A stretch of 64,000 bases of DNA from Sphingobium psychrophilum. Lineage in GTDB: Bacteria; Pseudomonadota; Alphaproteobacteria; Sphingomonadales; Sphingomonadaceae. A program made the translations under genes and the position numbers. The notes beneath the pieces were generated by a model that did no database searches, was not told the origin of the DNA, and saw only the letters and a program-made list of their open reading frames with translations. The DNA lies in the NCBI RefSeq assembly GCF_012927105.1, contig NZ_JABBFV010000005.1:221059-285058 (forward strand). Reading direction: 5' to 3'. This document shows, piece after piece, positions 26,186 through 35,283 of this stretch. The stretch's first letter is position 1. Every line of letters starts with the position of its first letter.

Positions 26186-27937
26186 CTAGTCCTCCCCATA
26201 GAGGTCGCGCTGCACGCGGTCGATCTCGTCGGCATAGCGCTTGCGCACATATTTTTCGGTCAACATGCCGAGGATACGACCTTCCGGATCGATAACGGCG
26301 AGATCGTCGGCACCGCTGTCGTCGAAGCGCTCCATAATCGCGCCGATCGTCAGTTCGGGCGACAAGGTCACGTCCTTCAGGATCGCGAGTTCCGACACCG
26401 GACGCTCGCCTGCGTCGGTGTCGGCAAAGACCGCAGCTGTGGGAACCAGCCCCGCATAATGGCTGGCTTCGTCCTCGAGCAGGACGCGACTCGTCGAACC
26501 CAGGGGGAACTGCGCCTTGAACTCTGCCATGGGCAGCGTCGACAAGGCTGTGGCCGGCGCAGCGCGCATCATCCGCCGTGCGGTCAGAGAACGCATCCAG
26601 CCGATGTCGCGCGCGCTTCTGATCACTTCGCCCCTAAGGTGGAGGCGCCAGGTTGAGAAAGAATAGCCGAACCGCTCGCGGACGAGTGCGCTCGAGCACA
26701 GGGTCGCTGTGAGGACGATCGCCGTGATCTCGAAATCATGGGTTGCCTCCAGGACGAGGAGCGACATCGTCATCGGGCCACCGACAACCGCGACCGCGAG
26801 GCCCGCCATGCCGACAAGCGCCGCATCCACCGGTGATAAAGGGATCACGCCGGGGATGAGCGCCCACAGTTCTGCGAAAATCTGGCCGAGCAATGCACCG
26901 AGAAACAGGGAAGCAAAGAACAGGCCACCGCGAAATCCGAAGCCGAGCGACACGATCGACGCCAGGCACTTCAGCGCGAAGACAAGCGCCAGCGCACCCA
27001 GGGCCAGTTCGCCACCGATGGTCAGGTGCAGGGCCCCATGTCCGGCCAAGAGTGCGTGCGGCGAGATCATCGCGATCGGAATCAGGATCAAACCGCCAAT
27101 GGCTGGACGCGACCATTCGGGAAGTACACTGCGCCTAACGACCGCCTCGACGAGCGAGACCAGGCGCATGAGCGCGATACCGACAACCGCCGAGATCAGG
27201 CCGAGCCCGGCATAGAGCAGATAATCGACGGTGGCGAGATTCTGGCTGCTCGTTGCGGCGATGAGATAAGCAGCGGTGCCTAGTGTGCGAGCCGTGATCA
27301 CAGCGGCGAGCGTGGCGGCGACGACAGGTGCGATGCTGGCGGGTGTGTAGGCTCCGATGACGATCTCGAAGGCGTAGAAGGCCCCGGTGAGAGGCGCACC
27401 GAATGCCGCGCCAATCGCGGCGCCGGCTCCCGCGCCGACCAGCACGCGCAGGTCGTTGCGGCGCAGGTTGATCCATTGGCCGATGAGCGAGGCAACGCCG
27501 CCGCCGGCCTGCGCATAGGCAGCTTCGAGCCCGACGGACGCGCCGCAGCCGTTCGAGATCAACGTCTGGCCGGATACGAGCATGGTGTCGCGGAACGGAA
27601 TGCGGCCGCCATGGAGGGCGTTGGCTTCGACTACGTCTATCGCCGTGCGCTTGTGGTAGCGGACGGTGAGAATGATCGCCCCGAGCAGCAGTCCTCCCAG
27701 GGGCAGAGCCAGCAATCGCCCTGGCGAAATCGTTGCAAGGCCGCTCAGTCGATCCTCGACGTCGAAATGATAGAATGTCGACTGCAGGAAATGCGCGACA
27801 GTGCCGAGGATTGCCGCGAGCAGCCCGGCAGCGATGCCGACACCGATCGAAAGCAAAATGAAGCCTGCTTCGCTCAAGCGGAAAAGGCGGCGCGCGAGCG
27901 AAAGAAGTGCGGTGGGGCGCAGCAGGCGTTCACTCAT
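26186..27937 (-). CDS. ClC-type chloride channel/antiporter with two CBS domains
   Basis: A 583-residue membrane protein with a ClC core (about residues 20-430) and a C-terminal pair of CBS domains (about 455-575). The gating glutamate region reads SVGLEAAYAQ where typical ClC proteins have GREGP, and the first anion motif GSGIP is not recognisable (AIDVVEA instead). The third motif reads GFRGGLFFASLFLG. It belongs to a divergent ClC subfamily, so anion selectivity cannot be assumed. The ATG at 27937 is chosen by homology; a longer upstream frame overlaps the lgt promoter. CBS domains suggest adenine-nucleotide control. Confidence 0.9.
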   Translation of the reverse strand: MSERLLRPTALLSLARRLFRLSEAGFILLSIGVGIAAGLLAAILGTVAHFLQSTFYHFDVEDRLSGLATISPGRLLALPLGGLLLGAIILTVRYHKRTAIDVVEANALHGGRIPFRDTMLVSGQTLISNGCGASVGLEAAYAQAGGGVASLIGQWINLRRNDLRVLVGAGAGAAIGAAFGAPLTGAFYAFEIVIGAYTPASIAPVVAATLAAVITARTLGTAAYLIAATSSQNLATVDYLLYAGLGLISAVVGIALMRLVSLVEAVVRRSVLPEWSRPAIGGLILIPIAMISPHALLAGHGALHLTIGGELALGALALVFALKCLASIVSLGFGFRGGLFFASLFLGALLGQIFAELWALIPGVIPLSPVDAALVGMAGLAVAVVGGPMTMSLLVLEATHDFEITAIVLTATLCSSALVRERFGYSFSTWRLHLRGEVIRSARDIGWMRSLTARRMMRAAPATALSTLPMAEFKAQFPLGSTSRVLLEDEASHYAGLVPTAAVFADTDAGERPVSELAILKDVTLSPELTIGAIMERFDDSGADDLAVIDPEGRILGMLTEKYVRKRYADEIDRVQRDLYGED

Positions 27938-28064
27938 GGGAAACTGGCTGCGCTTTCGGCACCAAATGTGACGGAAATGATTGGAAACATGGAAAGGATT
28001 ACCGTTGAGCGCGAGTCCGAATATTGGAAAGAGGCTAGATCCCCCCTTAGATCGGACCAGCGTC

Positions 28065-29453
28065 ATGAGTCTCGCGGGCTATGTCCCAAACGCGATCTAT
28101 TTTTCGTCGCTTCATCTCAATCCCGTGCTCGTCCAGGTCGGTCCGTTCGCGCTGCGCTGGTACAGTCTCGCCTATATCGCCGGCATCCTGCTCGGCTGGT
28201 TATATCTCGTCCGCCTTTTGGACGAGAATGCGGCGCCGATGACTCGAGAGCATGCCAACGCGCTCGTCACATGGGCGACGGCGGGCATAGTGATCGGCGG
28301 GCGCCTTGCCTATGTGCTCTTCTACGATTTTGCCACCTATCTGGCTCATCCACTGAATGTCCTGCGTCTCTGGGCGGGCGGAATGTCCTTTCATGGTGGC
28401 GCGCTGGGTGTCGCCATCGCCATCTTCCTCTTCGCCCGTCGCCATCGCCTCGATTGGCTGCGGATCATCGACTATGTAGCGATGTCCGCACCGATCGGAC
28501 TGTTTCTCGGCCGGCTTGCAAACTTCGTAAACGGAGAACTGTGGGGGCGACCGACCACCCTGCCCTGGGGGATCGTATTTCCCGGTGCCGGCCCTCTGCC
28601 GCGCCACCCAAGCCAGCTTTATGAAGCGATGCTCGAGGGACCGCTCCTGTTCGCGATGCTATGGTGTTTGTTCCGGTTTACCGGAGCACGGCGGCGCCCC
28701 GGCCTTCTGTGTGGCGCGTTTGTGCTCGGCTATGGCGTTTTCCGCTTCCTCGTTGAGTTTGTCCGCGAGCCTGATCAGCAACTCGTCGCCTTTGCCGTCC
28801 ATTCAGGGCTTCACATGGGTCAGTGGCTCTGCGTACCCATGATTCTGGGTGGGTCCTGGCTGGTTCTGCGGGCGGTTTTAACTCCGGCGCCGACGTGCAC
28901 CCGGCACCCGGCACCCGGCACCCGACAGGTAAATCCTAACTGCGGGTGTGCAGTGGCTTTTTCGCACCTGCGCGACATTAGGTCTGGGGGAAGCCGACCG
29001 CTTGAGCTTGATGGGTGCTCCAATCCCCGGAACTGGGTCGAGGTTCAGCGATGTTCGAGCCGATCGCCAGCGACCAAGCCCACGTCATCCGCGTCGAGCT
29101 GGCGCTTCGCCGCTTCATCGCCCAGCAAGGTCCAGCGCCAGAAGGCGATCGTCGCGTCGATGACCACCGCCTGGATATGGGCGTTCGGTGCGGGACGGCC
29201 ATCACCCCGGCCGTTGAAGTCCATGTGGGTGGCGCCGTCGAGCACCAGCAGATATTTGCCGCCGGGCGGCATGGCGCGATACGGGCGCTCGCGGTCAGCG
29301 GGCCTGATCTGCGGGGTCAGTGGAACGCTGTCGTCCGTTCCGGTGATCGAGAAGAAGGGAATCTGCACGTCGGCGAACGCCGCTTCCGTCGAGCCCCGGA
29401 ACGGCGGCGAAGGACTGAAAGCGATCGCTGCCTTCACGCGATGGTCCGTGTAG
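28065..29453 (+). CDS. lgt: Prolipoprotein diacylglyceryl transferase with aberrant C-terminal extension
   Basis: Residues 1-285 form a complete Lgt: seven membrane helices, HGGALG in the catalytic loop, [14 protein letters not shown] and the RHPSQLYEA block. It transfers diacylglycerol to the lipobox cysteine of prolipoproteins. A normal protein would stop near 28930. Here four tandem GCACCCG heptamers at 28897-28924 leave the frame open for about 175 further codons into sequence antisense to the hydrolase gene. Both other frames stop just after the repeat (28930 and 28937). The tail is arginine- and serine-rich and looks non-native. The ATG at 28065 is at the family start. Confidence 0.88.
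   Translation: MSLAGYVPNAIYFSSLHLNPVLVQVGPFALRWYSLAYIAGILLGWLYLVRLLDENAAPMTREHANALVTWATAGIVIGGRLAYVLFYDFATYLAHPLNVLRLWAGGMSFHGGALGVAIAIFLFARRHRLDWLRIIDYVAMSAPIGLFLGRLANFVNGELWGRPTTLPWGIVFPGAGPLPRHPSQLYEAMLEGPLLFAMLWCLFRFTGARRRPGLLCGAFVLGYGVFRFLVEFVREPDQQLVAFAVHSGLHMGQWLCVPMILGGSWLVLRAVLTPAPTCTRHPAPGTRQVNPNCGCAVAFSHLRDIRSGGSRPLELDGCSNPRNWVEVQRCSSRSPATKPTSSASSWRFAASSPSKVQRQKAIVASMTTAWIWAFGAGRPSPRPLKSMWVAPSSTSRYLPPGGMARYGRSRSAGLICGVSGTLSSVPVIEKKGICTSANAASVEPRNGGEGLKAIAAFTRWSV
28897..28924. repeat. Tandem heptanucleotide repeat, GCACCCG x4
   Basis: Four perfect copies of GCACCCG near the 3' end of the lgt homology region. Seven is not a multiple of three, so gain or loss of a unit changes the downstream frame. 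Loss of one unit would bring TAA at 28930 into frame and give a normal-length Lgt. Confidence 0.95.
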
Positions 29454-29968
29454 GCATTGCTGCCAGCCATCGGGAAATGCTGGCCTGCGATCGCCTGGGT
29501 GGTATGCGCGCCGAAGCTGTGACCCGACATGCCGATCCGCGAGAGATCGAGGCGGCTGAGATCGCATCTACCCTCGCGCCCCTTGCGGCCGAGTTCGTCG
29601 ATGACGAAGTGGACATCCGTAATGCGGGAAACGAGCTGCTGCGGCGACATCGCGCCGCGCACCGCGCCGCCGCGCAGGATGCTCCGGTCGCTGCCGGGGT
29701 GCTGGAGGTTGACGACCGCAAATCCGGCGCTGGCCCAAGCCAGCGCCCAGAGCATGCCCGAATCCACCGAGCCGCCGAGGCCATGGCTGAACAGGATGAC
29801 GGGCACCTTGCCCGACCCTTCCGGCATGCGGATGCGGACGGGCACCGTGCGGGTGCGGGCGCTATCCACCCAGCTGGCCTCGCACACTGGGCCGGGCGAC
29901 GTTGTCGCCCAGGCGGTTGACGATGGGGTGAGGCTCAGTGCGGCTATCAGGATCAGAATGATTTTCAT
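29045..29968 (-). CDS. Secreted alpha/beta hydrolase
   Basis: A 307-residue exported hydrolase of the dienelactone-hydrolase/PAF-acetylhydrolase-like group. A signal peptide (residues 1-20) precedes the mature enzyme. The nucleophile elbow is GHSFG with Ser151, the oxyanion strand is [10 protein letters not shown], and the acid and histidine probably lie in TGTDDSVPL and GATHMDF. It is the last gene of a four-gene minus-strand operon of exported or membrane proteins. Its last 400 bases are antisense to the lgt read-through tail. Substrate unknown. Confidence 0.9.
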   Translation of the reverse strand: MKIILILIAALSLTPSSTAWATTSPGPVCEASWVDSARTRTVPVRIRMPEGSGKVPVILFSHGLGGSVDSGMLWALAWASAGFAVVNLQHPGSDRSILRGGAVRGAMSPQQLVSRITDVHFVIDELGRKGREGRCDLSRLDLSRIGMSGHSFGAHTTQAIAGQHFPMAGSNAYTDHRVKAAIAFSPSPPFRGSTEAAFADVQIPFFSITGTDDSVPLTPQIRPADRERPYRAMPPGGKYLLVLDGATHMDFNGRGDGRPAPNAHIQAVVIDATIAFWRWTLLGDEAAKRQLDADDVGLVAGDRLEHR

Positions 29969-29978
29969 GAACTTTTCC

Positions 29979-30788
29979 TCAGGGCGCGCCGAACAGGGCG
30001 CGCGCTAGCTGGCGCGGTCCCCTGGCCACGGCGGCGTCCCGGGCAATGTAGCTCCACTCGCGCAGCGCCAGCCGGATCGGATTGGCCGTCGCCTCGCGAT
30101 GGGCCAGGCCGTAGCGGATCGGTTCATCGGGCCGTTCGGTCGCAAGTGTCCCGAACAGACGGTCGAAGACGATCAGCACGCCGCCATAGTTGCGGTCGAT
30201 ATAGGCAGGGTTCGACGCATGATGCAGCCGGTGGTGCGCGGGCGTATTGAAGATCCATTCCACCGGGCCGAGCCTGCCCACCGCTTCGGTGTGCAGAAAA
30301 AACTGGTAGCGCAGGTTGAGCGCAAGCAGCCCGAACACCAGCCGCGGATCGAACCCTGCGAACACCAAGGGAACATAGAAGATCCAGCCGGCCGAGAAGA
30401 GATTGGTCCAGCCGAGCCGCAAGGACGACAGCAAGGTCATCTGTGTGGCCGAATGATGCACCGAATGCGACGCCCATAGCCAGCGCACGCGGTGGCTGGC
30501 GCGGTGAAACCAGTAATAGGCGAATTCGACCGCGGGGAAGCCCGCCGCCCAGGTTCGCCAGTCGTCGAGCGGCAAGCGGATTGGCGCGATCGTCCACGCC
30601 GCCGTGAATAGGCCGCCCAGCAGCAGCGCGTTGAGCGCGGCAAACGGGATGTTGCCGGCAACGATACCGAGCGTCGTGAGCGCCGTACGGGCATCATAGC
30701 CATGCCCCTTGCGCATACGCCAGGCCACCTCGGCCAGCACCAGCGCCAGCATCATTGCCAACCAGACGGGCGAGCGCTCGGGGCTCAT
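29979..30788 (-). CDS. Sterol desaturase/fatty acid hydroxylase family protein
   Basis: A 269-residue membrane di-iron oxygenase. The histidine boxes are clear: HRASHRVRW, then SHSVHHSA, and HHRLHHASN. Four or so membrane helices surround them. Such enzymes hydroxylate or desaturate lipids, using oxygen. The start ATG at 30788 lies one base past the stop of the EF-hand gene (TGACATG), suggesting coupled translation. The gene is in an operon with the EF-hand protein and the hydrolase, which hints at an envelope-lipid function, an inference. Confidence 0.91.
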   Translation of the reverse strand: MSPERSPVWLAMMLALVLAEVAWRMRKGHGYDARTALTTLGIVAGNIPFAALNALLLGGLFTAAWTIAPIRLPLDDWRTWAAGFPAVEFAYYWFHRASHRVRWLWASHSVHHSATQMTLLSSLRLGWTNLFSAGWIFYVPLVFAGFDPRLVFGLLALNLRYQFFLHTEAVGRLGPVEWIFNTPAHHRLHHASNPAYIDRNYGGVLIVFDRLFGTLATERPDEPIRYGLAHREATANPIRLALREWSYIARDAAVARGPRQLARALFGAP

Positions 30789-30789
30789 G

Positions 30790-31227
30790 TCAGTTCGCTC
30801 CGTCCCGCATCTGGGCCATGGCGGTGCGGGCTGCGGCGAGCTCTGCGCTGTCGATAGCGCCATCATTGTTGCTATCGGCACGCTCGAAGATGGGTGCCGG
30901 AGCCGATGCCATCTCGGCTCTGGTCAGCCGGCCGTCCCGATTGGCGTCGGCCTGCGCGATCATGGCCTCCAGGCGGTCCACCGCCTGCGGGCGGAATTTG
31001 GCGAGGCGTGCGAAATCGGCCTTGCTGATCGCGCCGTCATGGTTGCGGTCCATCGTGTCGAAGCGAGCCGTGCGCGCAGCGGAGAATTCGGCGCGGGTGA
31101 TGATGCCGTCATGATTGGCATCGGCCTTGTCTAACGCCGCAGCGCCGTCGCCGCCCCCGAAGCGCTGGGCGCAGGCGGGCGTGGCGACAGCCGCGGTTGC
31201 AGCGATCAGGATGAAAAATCGGGTCAT
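30790..31227 (-). CDS. Secreted four-EF-hand calcium-binding protein
   Basis: A 145-residue exported protein. A signal peptide ends near PACA, then four EF-hand loops follow: DANHDGIITRAEF, DRNHDGAISKADF, DANRDGRLTRAEM and DSNNDGAIDSAEL, all with the canonical acidic and glycine positions. It resembles a periplasmic calmodulin. AAGGA precedes the ATG at 31227. It lies between a repeat-rich secreted protein and the sterol-desaturase-like gene, and is divergent from a two-component system. Calcium buffering or signalling is an inference. Confidence 0.93.
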   Translation of the reverse strand: MTRFFILIAATAAVATPACAQRFGGGDGAAALDKADANHDGIITRAEFSAARTARFDTMDRNHDGAISKADFARLAKFRPQAVDRLEAMIAQADANRDGRLTRAEMASAPAPIFERADSNNDGAIDSAELAAARTAMAQMRDGAN

Positions 31228-31284
31228 CGGGAATTCCTTCGACTGGGTGGCCGCGCCCCGGGAGAAGAGCGCGGCCGGGGGCAA

Positions 31285-31695
31285 TCAATAGGGATCGCGA
31301 TTGACCGTGCCCGACACCGAGGTGCTGGTGCCGTCGCGGCGGGTGCGGGTCGAAGCATAGCTCGCGGTGCCGTCGCCATTGTTGGTCGCGGTCGTGCTGC
31401 GGCCGAAGCTCGTGCCGTCGTTGAGCGTGGTCGTGCGGCCGCCATTATAGCTGCCGTCGCCCCAGTTGGCGCTGCGGTTGCTGTTGTAGCCGCGCCCATT
31501 GTTGGTCTGAAGGCTGCGGTTGATCGAGGTGCTGCCGGGCTGGCGTGAGACCGAGCGCTGCTTGACATAGCCGCGGCCGCCCGAGCCCTGGACGCTCACC
31601 ACGCGACCACGCTGGCGGGCTTCCGCAGACGTGGCGACGGTGGCGCTGGCGACCGCTGCCGTCGCGGCTGCGATCAGGAAGAGTTGCTTGTACAT
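31285..31695 (-). CDS. Secreted Gly/Ser/Thr/Asn-rich protein
   Basis: A 136-residue exported protein of unknown function. After a signal peptide (cleavage near SAEA) comes a low-complexity region rich in glycine, serine, threonine, asparagine and arginine, with GRGYNSNRSANWGDGSYNGG and later NGDGTASY-type turns. It is not an enzyme by any visible motif and may bind surfaces or nucleic acid. It is the first gene of the minus-strand operon and is divergent from the response regulator. Confidence 0.82.
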   Translation of the reverse strand: MYKQLFLIAAATAAVASATVATSAEARQRGRVVSVQGSGGRGYVKQRSVSRQPGSTSINRSLQTNNGRGYNSNRSANWGDGSYNGGRTTTLNDGTSFGRSTTATNNGDGTASYASTRTRRDGTSTSVSGTVNRDPY

Positions 31696-31776
31696 GGATA
31701 CGCTCCTTGATTGTCCGACGGTCTGACCGCCTTCAATCGGTATGGGTGTGTTGCGTAAGCCTGGTGCTGCACCACG

Positions 31777-31802
31777 GTAACGGACGGTGACGAATTGTAA
31801 CG
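31777..31802. promoter_or_regulatory. Three 10-bp-phased GT(A/G)ACG direct repeats, response-regulator site
   Basis: GTAACG at 31777, GTGACG at 31787 and GTAACG at 31797, exactly one helical turn apart. They lie 52 bases before the response regulator start and about 80 before the divergent secreted-protein operon. Tandem direct repeats of this spacing are typical of OmpR-family binding sites. Confidence 0.65.
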
Positions 31803-31853
31803 CACTGCCGCACGCTTATTCCATCCTCCGTCGCAACGCGGCACAAACACTTC

Positions 31854-32570
31854 ATGGAGACAAGTTTCATTGCCGTCGTCGAGGACGACAACGAGATCCG
31901 GTCCTTGGTGACCGGGCTGCTCGTGCGCGAAGGTTTCGAAGCGATCGGTTGCCGCACCGCGGTGGAGTTCGACCGGTTGATCGAGCGTCAGCGGATCGAT
32001 CTCGCGATCCTCGATATCATGCTGCCGGGCGAGGACGGCCTGTCGCTGTGTCGGCGATTGCGCGCTCGCGGGGATGTGCCGGTACTAATGGTCACCGCCA
32101 AGGGCGACGACGTCGATCGCATCGTCGGGCTCGAGATCGGCGCCGACGACTATCTGCCCAAGCCATTCAATCCGCGCGAGCTTGTGGCCCGCGTGCGGGC
32201 CATCCTGCGGCGCACGCGGGACGCCCAGCGGGTCGTGCCGGCATTGCGGTCCGAGCGGTACGTCTTCGCCGGTTGGATGCTCGACGCGGGTTCGCGCGCG
32301 CTCACCGATCCCGACGGCAGCCTGATCGATCTGACTGGCGGCGAATATGACCTGCTGCTGAGCCTCGTCACCCACGCGCAGCGCGTGCTCAACCGCGATC
32401 AGTTGCTCGACTGGACGCGCGGGCGCAGCGCCGGCCCTTATGACCGGGCGGTCGATGTCCAGCTCAGCCGCCTGCGCCGCAAGCTCGCCGAGCATCCGAC
32501 CGGCGAGGCGCTGATCAAGACCGTGCGTGGCGGCGGCTATATCTTCACGCCCACGGTCCTGAGCCGATGA
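31854..32570 (+). CDS. OmpR-family response regulator
   Basis: A 238-residue regulator. The receiver domain (1-120) has the acidic pocket VVEDDNE, phospho-acceptor Asp54 (LAILDIMLPGEDG) and the lysine in YLPKPFNPREL. The C-terminal winged-helix domain (about 140-235) ends in LIKTVRGGGYIF. It overlaps the histidine kinase gene by four bases. No strong ribosome binding site precedes the ATG at 31854. Its target is likely its own promoter and the divergent operon through the phased repeats. Confidence 0.95.
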   Translation: METSFIAVVEDDNEIRSLVTGLLVREGFEAIGCRTAVEFDRLIERQRIDLAILDIMLPGEDGLSLCRRLRARGDVPVLMVTAKGDDVDRIVGLEIGADDYLPKPFNPRELVARVRAILRRTRDAQRVVPALRSERYVFAGWMLDAGSRALTDPDGSLIDLTGGEYDLLLSLVTHAQRVLNRDQLLDWTRGRSAGPYDRAVDVQLSRLRRKLAEHPTGEALIKTVRGGGYIFTPTVLSR

Positions 32571-33958
32571 CGATCGGGTCCAATCTCTCGCTGCGCATCA
32601 CCGCCATCCTGCTCGGGGGCTTCGTGCTGCTCCAGATGCTGATCTGGGTGGTGATGGCGCTCCCCTCGCGCGGGGACGATCAGCGCCCCTATAATCTGCC
32701 GCTGCCGACCGAGGCGCGGACGATGGTCGACACGCTGGAGGCCGCACCGCCGGCCCGCCGCGCATCGCTCGTCACGATGTTCAATGGCTCGCTCTATACC
32801 GTGCGGATTCTACGCGAGCCGCCGCCGGCGCCAGCCACGCAGCGCGAGGGGCTGGATCGTCTGCGCATCGACTATGCAGCGGCGCTGCCCGGTCGTGATA
32901 TCGGCCTTACCGGACGACGGCCGCTGCTTGGCCGCATGGCGGGGACACGCCCCTGGACCAGCCGCTTCTTCGCGCCGATCACGCTTACCGTGCCGATGCG
33001 CGGTGGCGATCTGCTTGTGGTCGACAGTCGGCCCTCGATGGTGGTGCGGGCCTATCTGCGCCAGCGCGCGTTCCTCGGCGCCGTCGGCGGACTGCTGGTG
33101 CTTGGTGTACTGGCGCTCGCGGTTCGCCAGACGACACGGCCGCTGGTCCGGCTATCGGCGGGCGTCCGCCGCTTTACGTCCGATCTCGACACGCCCGACC
33201 TCCCCGTCGCCGGATCGCGCGAGATGCGCGATCTCTCGGCCGCCTTCAACGAGATGAAGGCCAGGATCGGTGGGCTGATGGCGGAGCGCACGCGCATGCT
33301 GGCGGGAATCGCTCACGACATGCGTACCTATCTGACCCGGCTGCGGCTGCGCGCCGAGTTTATCGACGACAGCGAGCAGCGTGCGAAGGCCTCCGCCGAT
33401 CTCGACGAAATGGCGGAACTGCTCGACGACACGCTGCTGCTCGCGAAGCGGGATGGCCGAGCGACACCGCAGCCCCAACGCATCGATCTGGCGACAGAAC
33501 TCGCCGCGATCGCTGCGCTGCGCGTCGACATGGGCGATGCCGTCACGCTCGGCGCCATACCTTCCGATCTCGCGATCGAAGCGACGCCGATCTCGCTTCG
33601 CCGCATGCTCGCCAATCTGATCGACAACGGCGTGCGCCATGGCGGCCACGTGTCGATCGAGGCAAGCGCAGATGATCAGACCGTCACGATTTCGGTCGCC
33701 GATGACGGACCCGGCGTTCCGCCCGAGACGCTGGAGCGGCTGGGCGAGCCGTTCGGGCGGCTCGACCCTTCGCGCAACCGTGAGACCGGGGGCGCCGGGC
33801 TTGGCCTGGCAATCGTCCGCGCATTGGCCGATCGCGAAGGTGCTGCCATCCGCTTTGCGAACCAGCCCAAAGGCGGCTTTGTCGCTACAGCAACTTTCCC
33901 ACGAGACAACCCGAACGTTTCGCGCTCTACCCGATCATCAAAAGTCCGGGCGGGGTGA
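32567..33958 (+). CDS. Histidine kinase, EnvZ/CpxA-like
   Basis: A 463-residue sensor kinase. Two membrane helices (about 12-32 and 168-187) flank a periplasmic domain of about 135 residues; a HAMP domain follows, then the H box with His250 and the ATPase domain with NLIDNGVRHG, DDGPGVP and GGAGLGLAIV. In the H box the usual proline after HDxRT is Tyr255 (HDMRTYLTRLRLR), a variant also seen, I believe, in some alphaproteobacterial kinases. It pairs with the overlapping OmpR-type regulator. The signal is unknown. Confidence 0.93.
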   Translation: MTIGSNLSLRITAILLGGFVLLQMLIWVVMALPSRGDDQRPYNLPLPTEARTMVDTLEAAPPARRASLVTMFNGSLYTVRILREPPPAPATQREGLDRLRIDYAAALPGRDIGLTGRRPLLGRMAGTRPWTSRFFAPITLTVPMRGGDLLVVDSRPSMVVRAYLRQRAFLGAVGGLLVLGVLALAVRQTTRPLVRLSAGVRRFTSDLDTPDLPVAGSREMRDLSAAFNEMKARIGGLMAERTRMLAGIAHDMRTYLTRLRLRAEFIDDSEQRAKASADLDEMAELLDDTLLLAKRDGRATPQPQRIDLATELAAIAALRVDMGDAVTLGAIPSDLAIEATPISLRRMLANLIDNGVRHGGHVSIEASADDQTVTISVADDGPGVPPETLERLGEPFGRLDPSRNRETGGAGLGLAIVRALADREGAAIRFANQPKGGFVATATFPRDNPNVSRSTRSSKVRAG

Positions 33959-33976
33959 CGGGGCGGATGCCCCGCC
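33949..33976 (+). terminator. Possible stem-loop at the end of the kinase gene
   Basis: GGCGGGG (33949-33955) pairs with CCCCGCC (33970-33976) around the TGA. There is no T-run after it, so it is not a classical terminator. Confidence 0.3.
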
Positions 33977-34244
33977 GCCGCGCGGCACGCGCGCACAACG
34001 CAACTTCAGCTAGAAAATTCCGATGCATCGTGGGTCATTCATGCGAACAATCTCGATCAGGTATTTCGCGTCTTGGCTGACGGGACGCACCGGCAATTTT
34101 CGATGGCTTGCTCCAGGCGCGGACGTCAGAGGTAGACGCTTCCCCTGAGCCGGCGGTCTCAACATTGCCCGGTTCCTCAGGGCGGCGATAAGGGCGAGGC
34201 CAGCGGGTCGATTGCAGAGATCCCAATCAACCAGCCTCTGGTGT

Positions 34245-34970
34245 TCAATCGGTCCCCACAAGAGCTGACCTGCCCGGACGTAACCAGGCGAGAAGGAACG
34301 GCCTGAGGTTTGGTGAAGCGCCGTTGGGCGTCTCGATATCAATGTTCAGACGCTTGAATTGCCAATAGATCATCACGCTCATGATCGCGGCGTAAAAACA
34401 CCAGACAGAAGCAAATGCGTATTCTTTGACGATCTGTGCGACCGTCAGCGCAATGACGTTCACCACGCCGTAGGCTTTGACGACGCGATGGGTGGACAGC
34501 AGCAGAGCGCCGCACGTCGCTATAATATACAGGCAGGATATCCAGAAATCGCCGGTCAGCGGATTGCGGTAGGCGATCGAGTTCTGCTCGACAAAGACCT
34601 GGCTCGGAAAGAATATCAACCCGTAAACGTCCCACACACATACGAGCGCGCCGACGGCGGTCAGGCCGAGAATGGCCTTTCTGCGCCAGCCGGGTGGCTC
34701 CATCAACACGACAGCGGCTGGCATCAGCAGGGGCAGTATCCCCTGCGCATAGAGCATGAACAGGAAGGCGACATGATCAAGCGCAAGCTTGTCGATATGC
34801 CTGTCAAGGCCGAGCCAGACGAACCCTTCGGAGAATTGGTGAACCGCGAACAGCATCGGCACGGAAGCGAACAGGAGGGCGCGCGGCTCCCGGACATGCC
34901 GCAATGTCGCCACGCCGATCGATCCAATCACGGCGCTGGCGATAAAGCTGGAACTGGCTGAAAAGCACAT
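34245..34970 (-). CDS. DUF6629-like membrane protein
   Basis: A 241-residue protein with about seven membrane helices, starting MCFSASSSFIASAVIGSIG, the recognisable opening of a small family of integral membrane proteins (DUF6629 as I recall it). A GGGGA lies before the ATG at 34970; the frame extends upstream without similarity. Conserved features include HQFSEGFVWL and a LFMLYAQGILPLLMP helix. The function is unknown. It stands alone, convergent with the two-component genes. Confidence 0.8.
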   Translation of the reverse strand: MCFSASSSFIASAVIGSIGVATLRHVREPRALLFASVPMLFAVHQFSEGFVWLGLDRHIDKLALDHVAFLFMLYAQGILPLLMPAAVVLMEPPGWRRKAILGLTAVGALVCVWDVYGLIFFPSQVFVEQNSIAYRNPLTGDFWISCLYIIATCGALLLSTHRVVKAYGVVNVIALTVAQIVKEYAFASVWCFYAAIMSVMIYWQFKRLNIDIETPNGASPNLRPFLLAWLRPGRSALVGTD

Positions 34971-35283
34971 GTCGTCATTCCCCGAAAAGGGGCGCGGACC
35001 CCTGACAAGCGCTTCCTGTGTCATACACAAGCGTGATGCGGCGATCTTTGGCGTCTTCGCTGCCGCGGTCCAGCTTCAATTTAAGTGAAAGGCCGCGAGT
35101 AGGATTTATCTATTCGGCTCCGCGATCGGGTCCCGGGCCCCTTTCTGGGCGGAGCGTCGCACCTGACAGACAACAGCGGCGCTGACCTTGGCGAATAACT
35201 GCGACCGGCGCCATCGCATCTGGTTTATCAAGGATACGGACATAAACGGAGATAGCCACGCGGGCGCAGGCGATTCATTCCGT
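34971..35283. other. Intergenic, no supported gene
   Basis: About 310 bases between the DUF6629-like gene and the end of ppsA. It contains an imperfect stem, GCTCCGC (35117-35123) with GCGGAGC (35149-35155), which could mark a transcript end. Otherwise nothing stands out. Confidence 0.45.
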
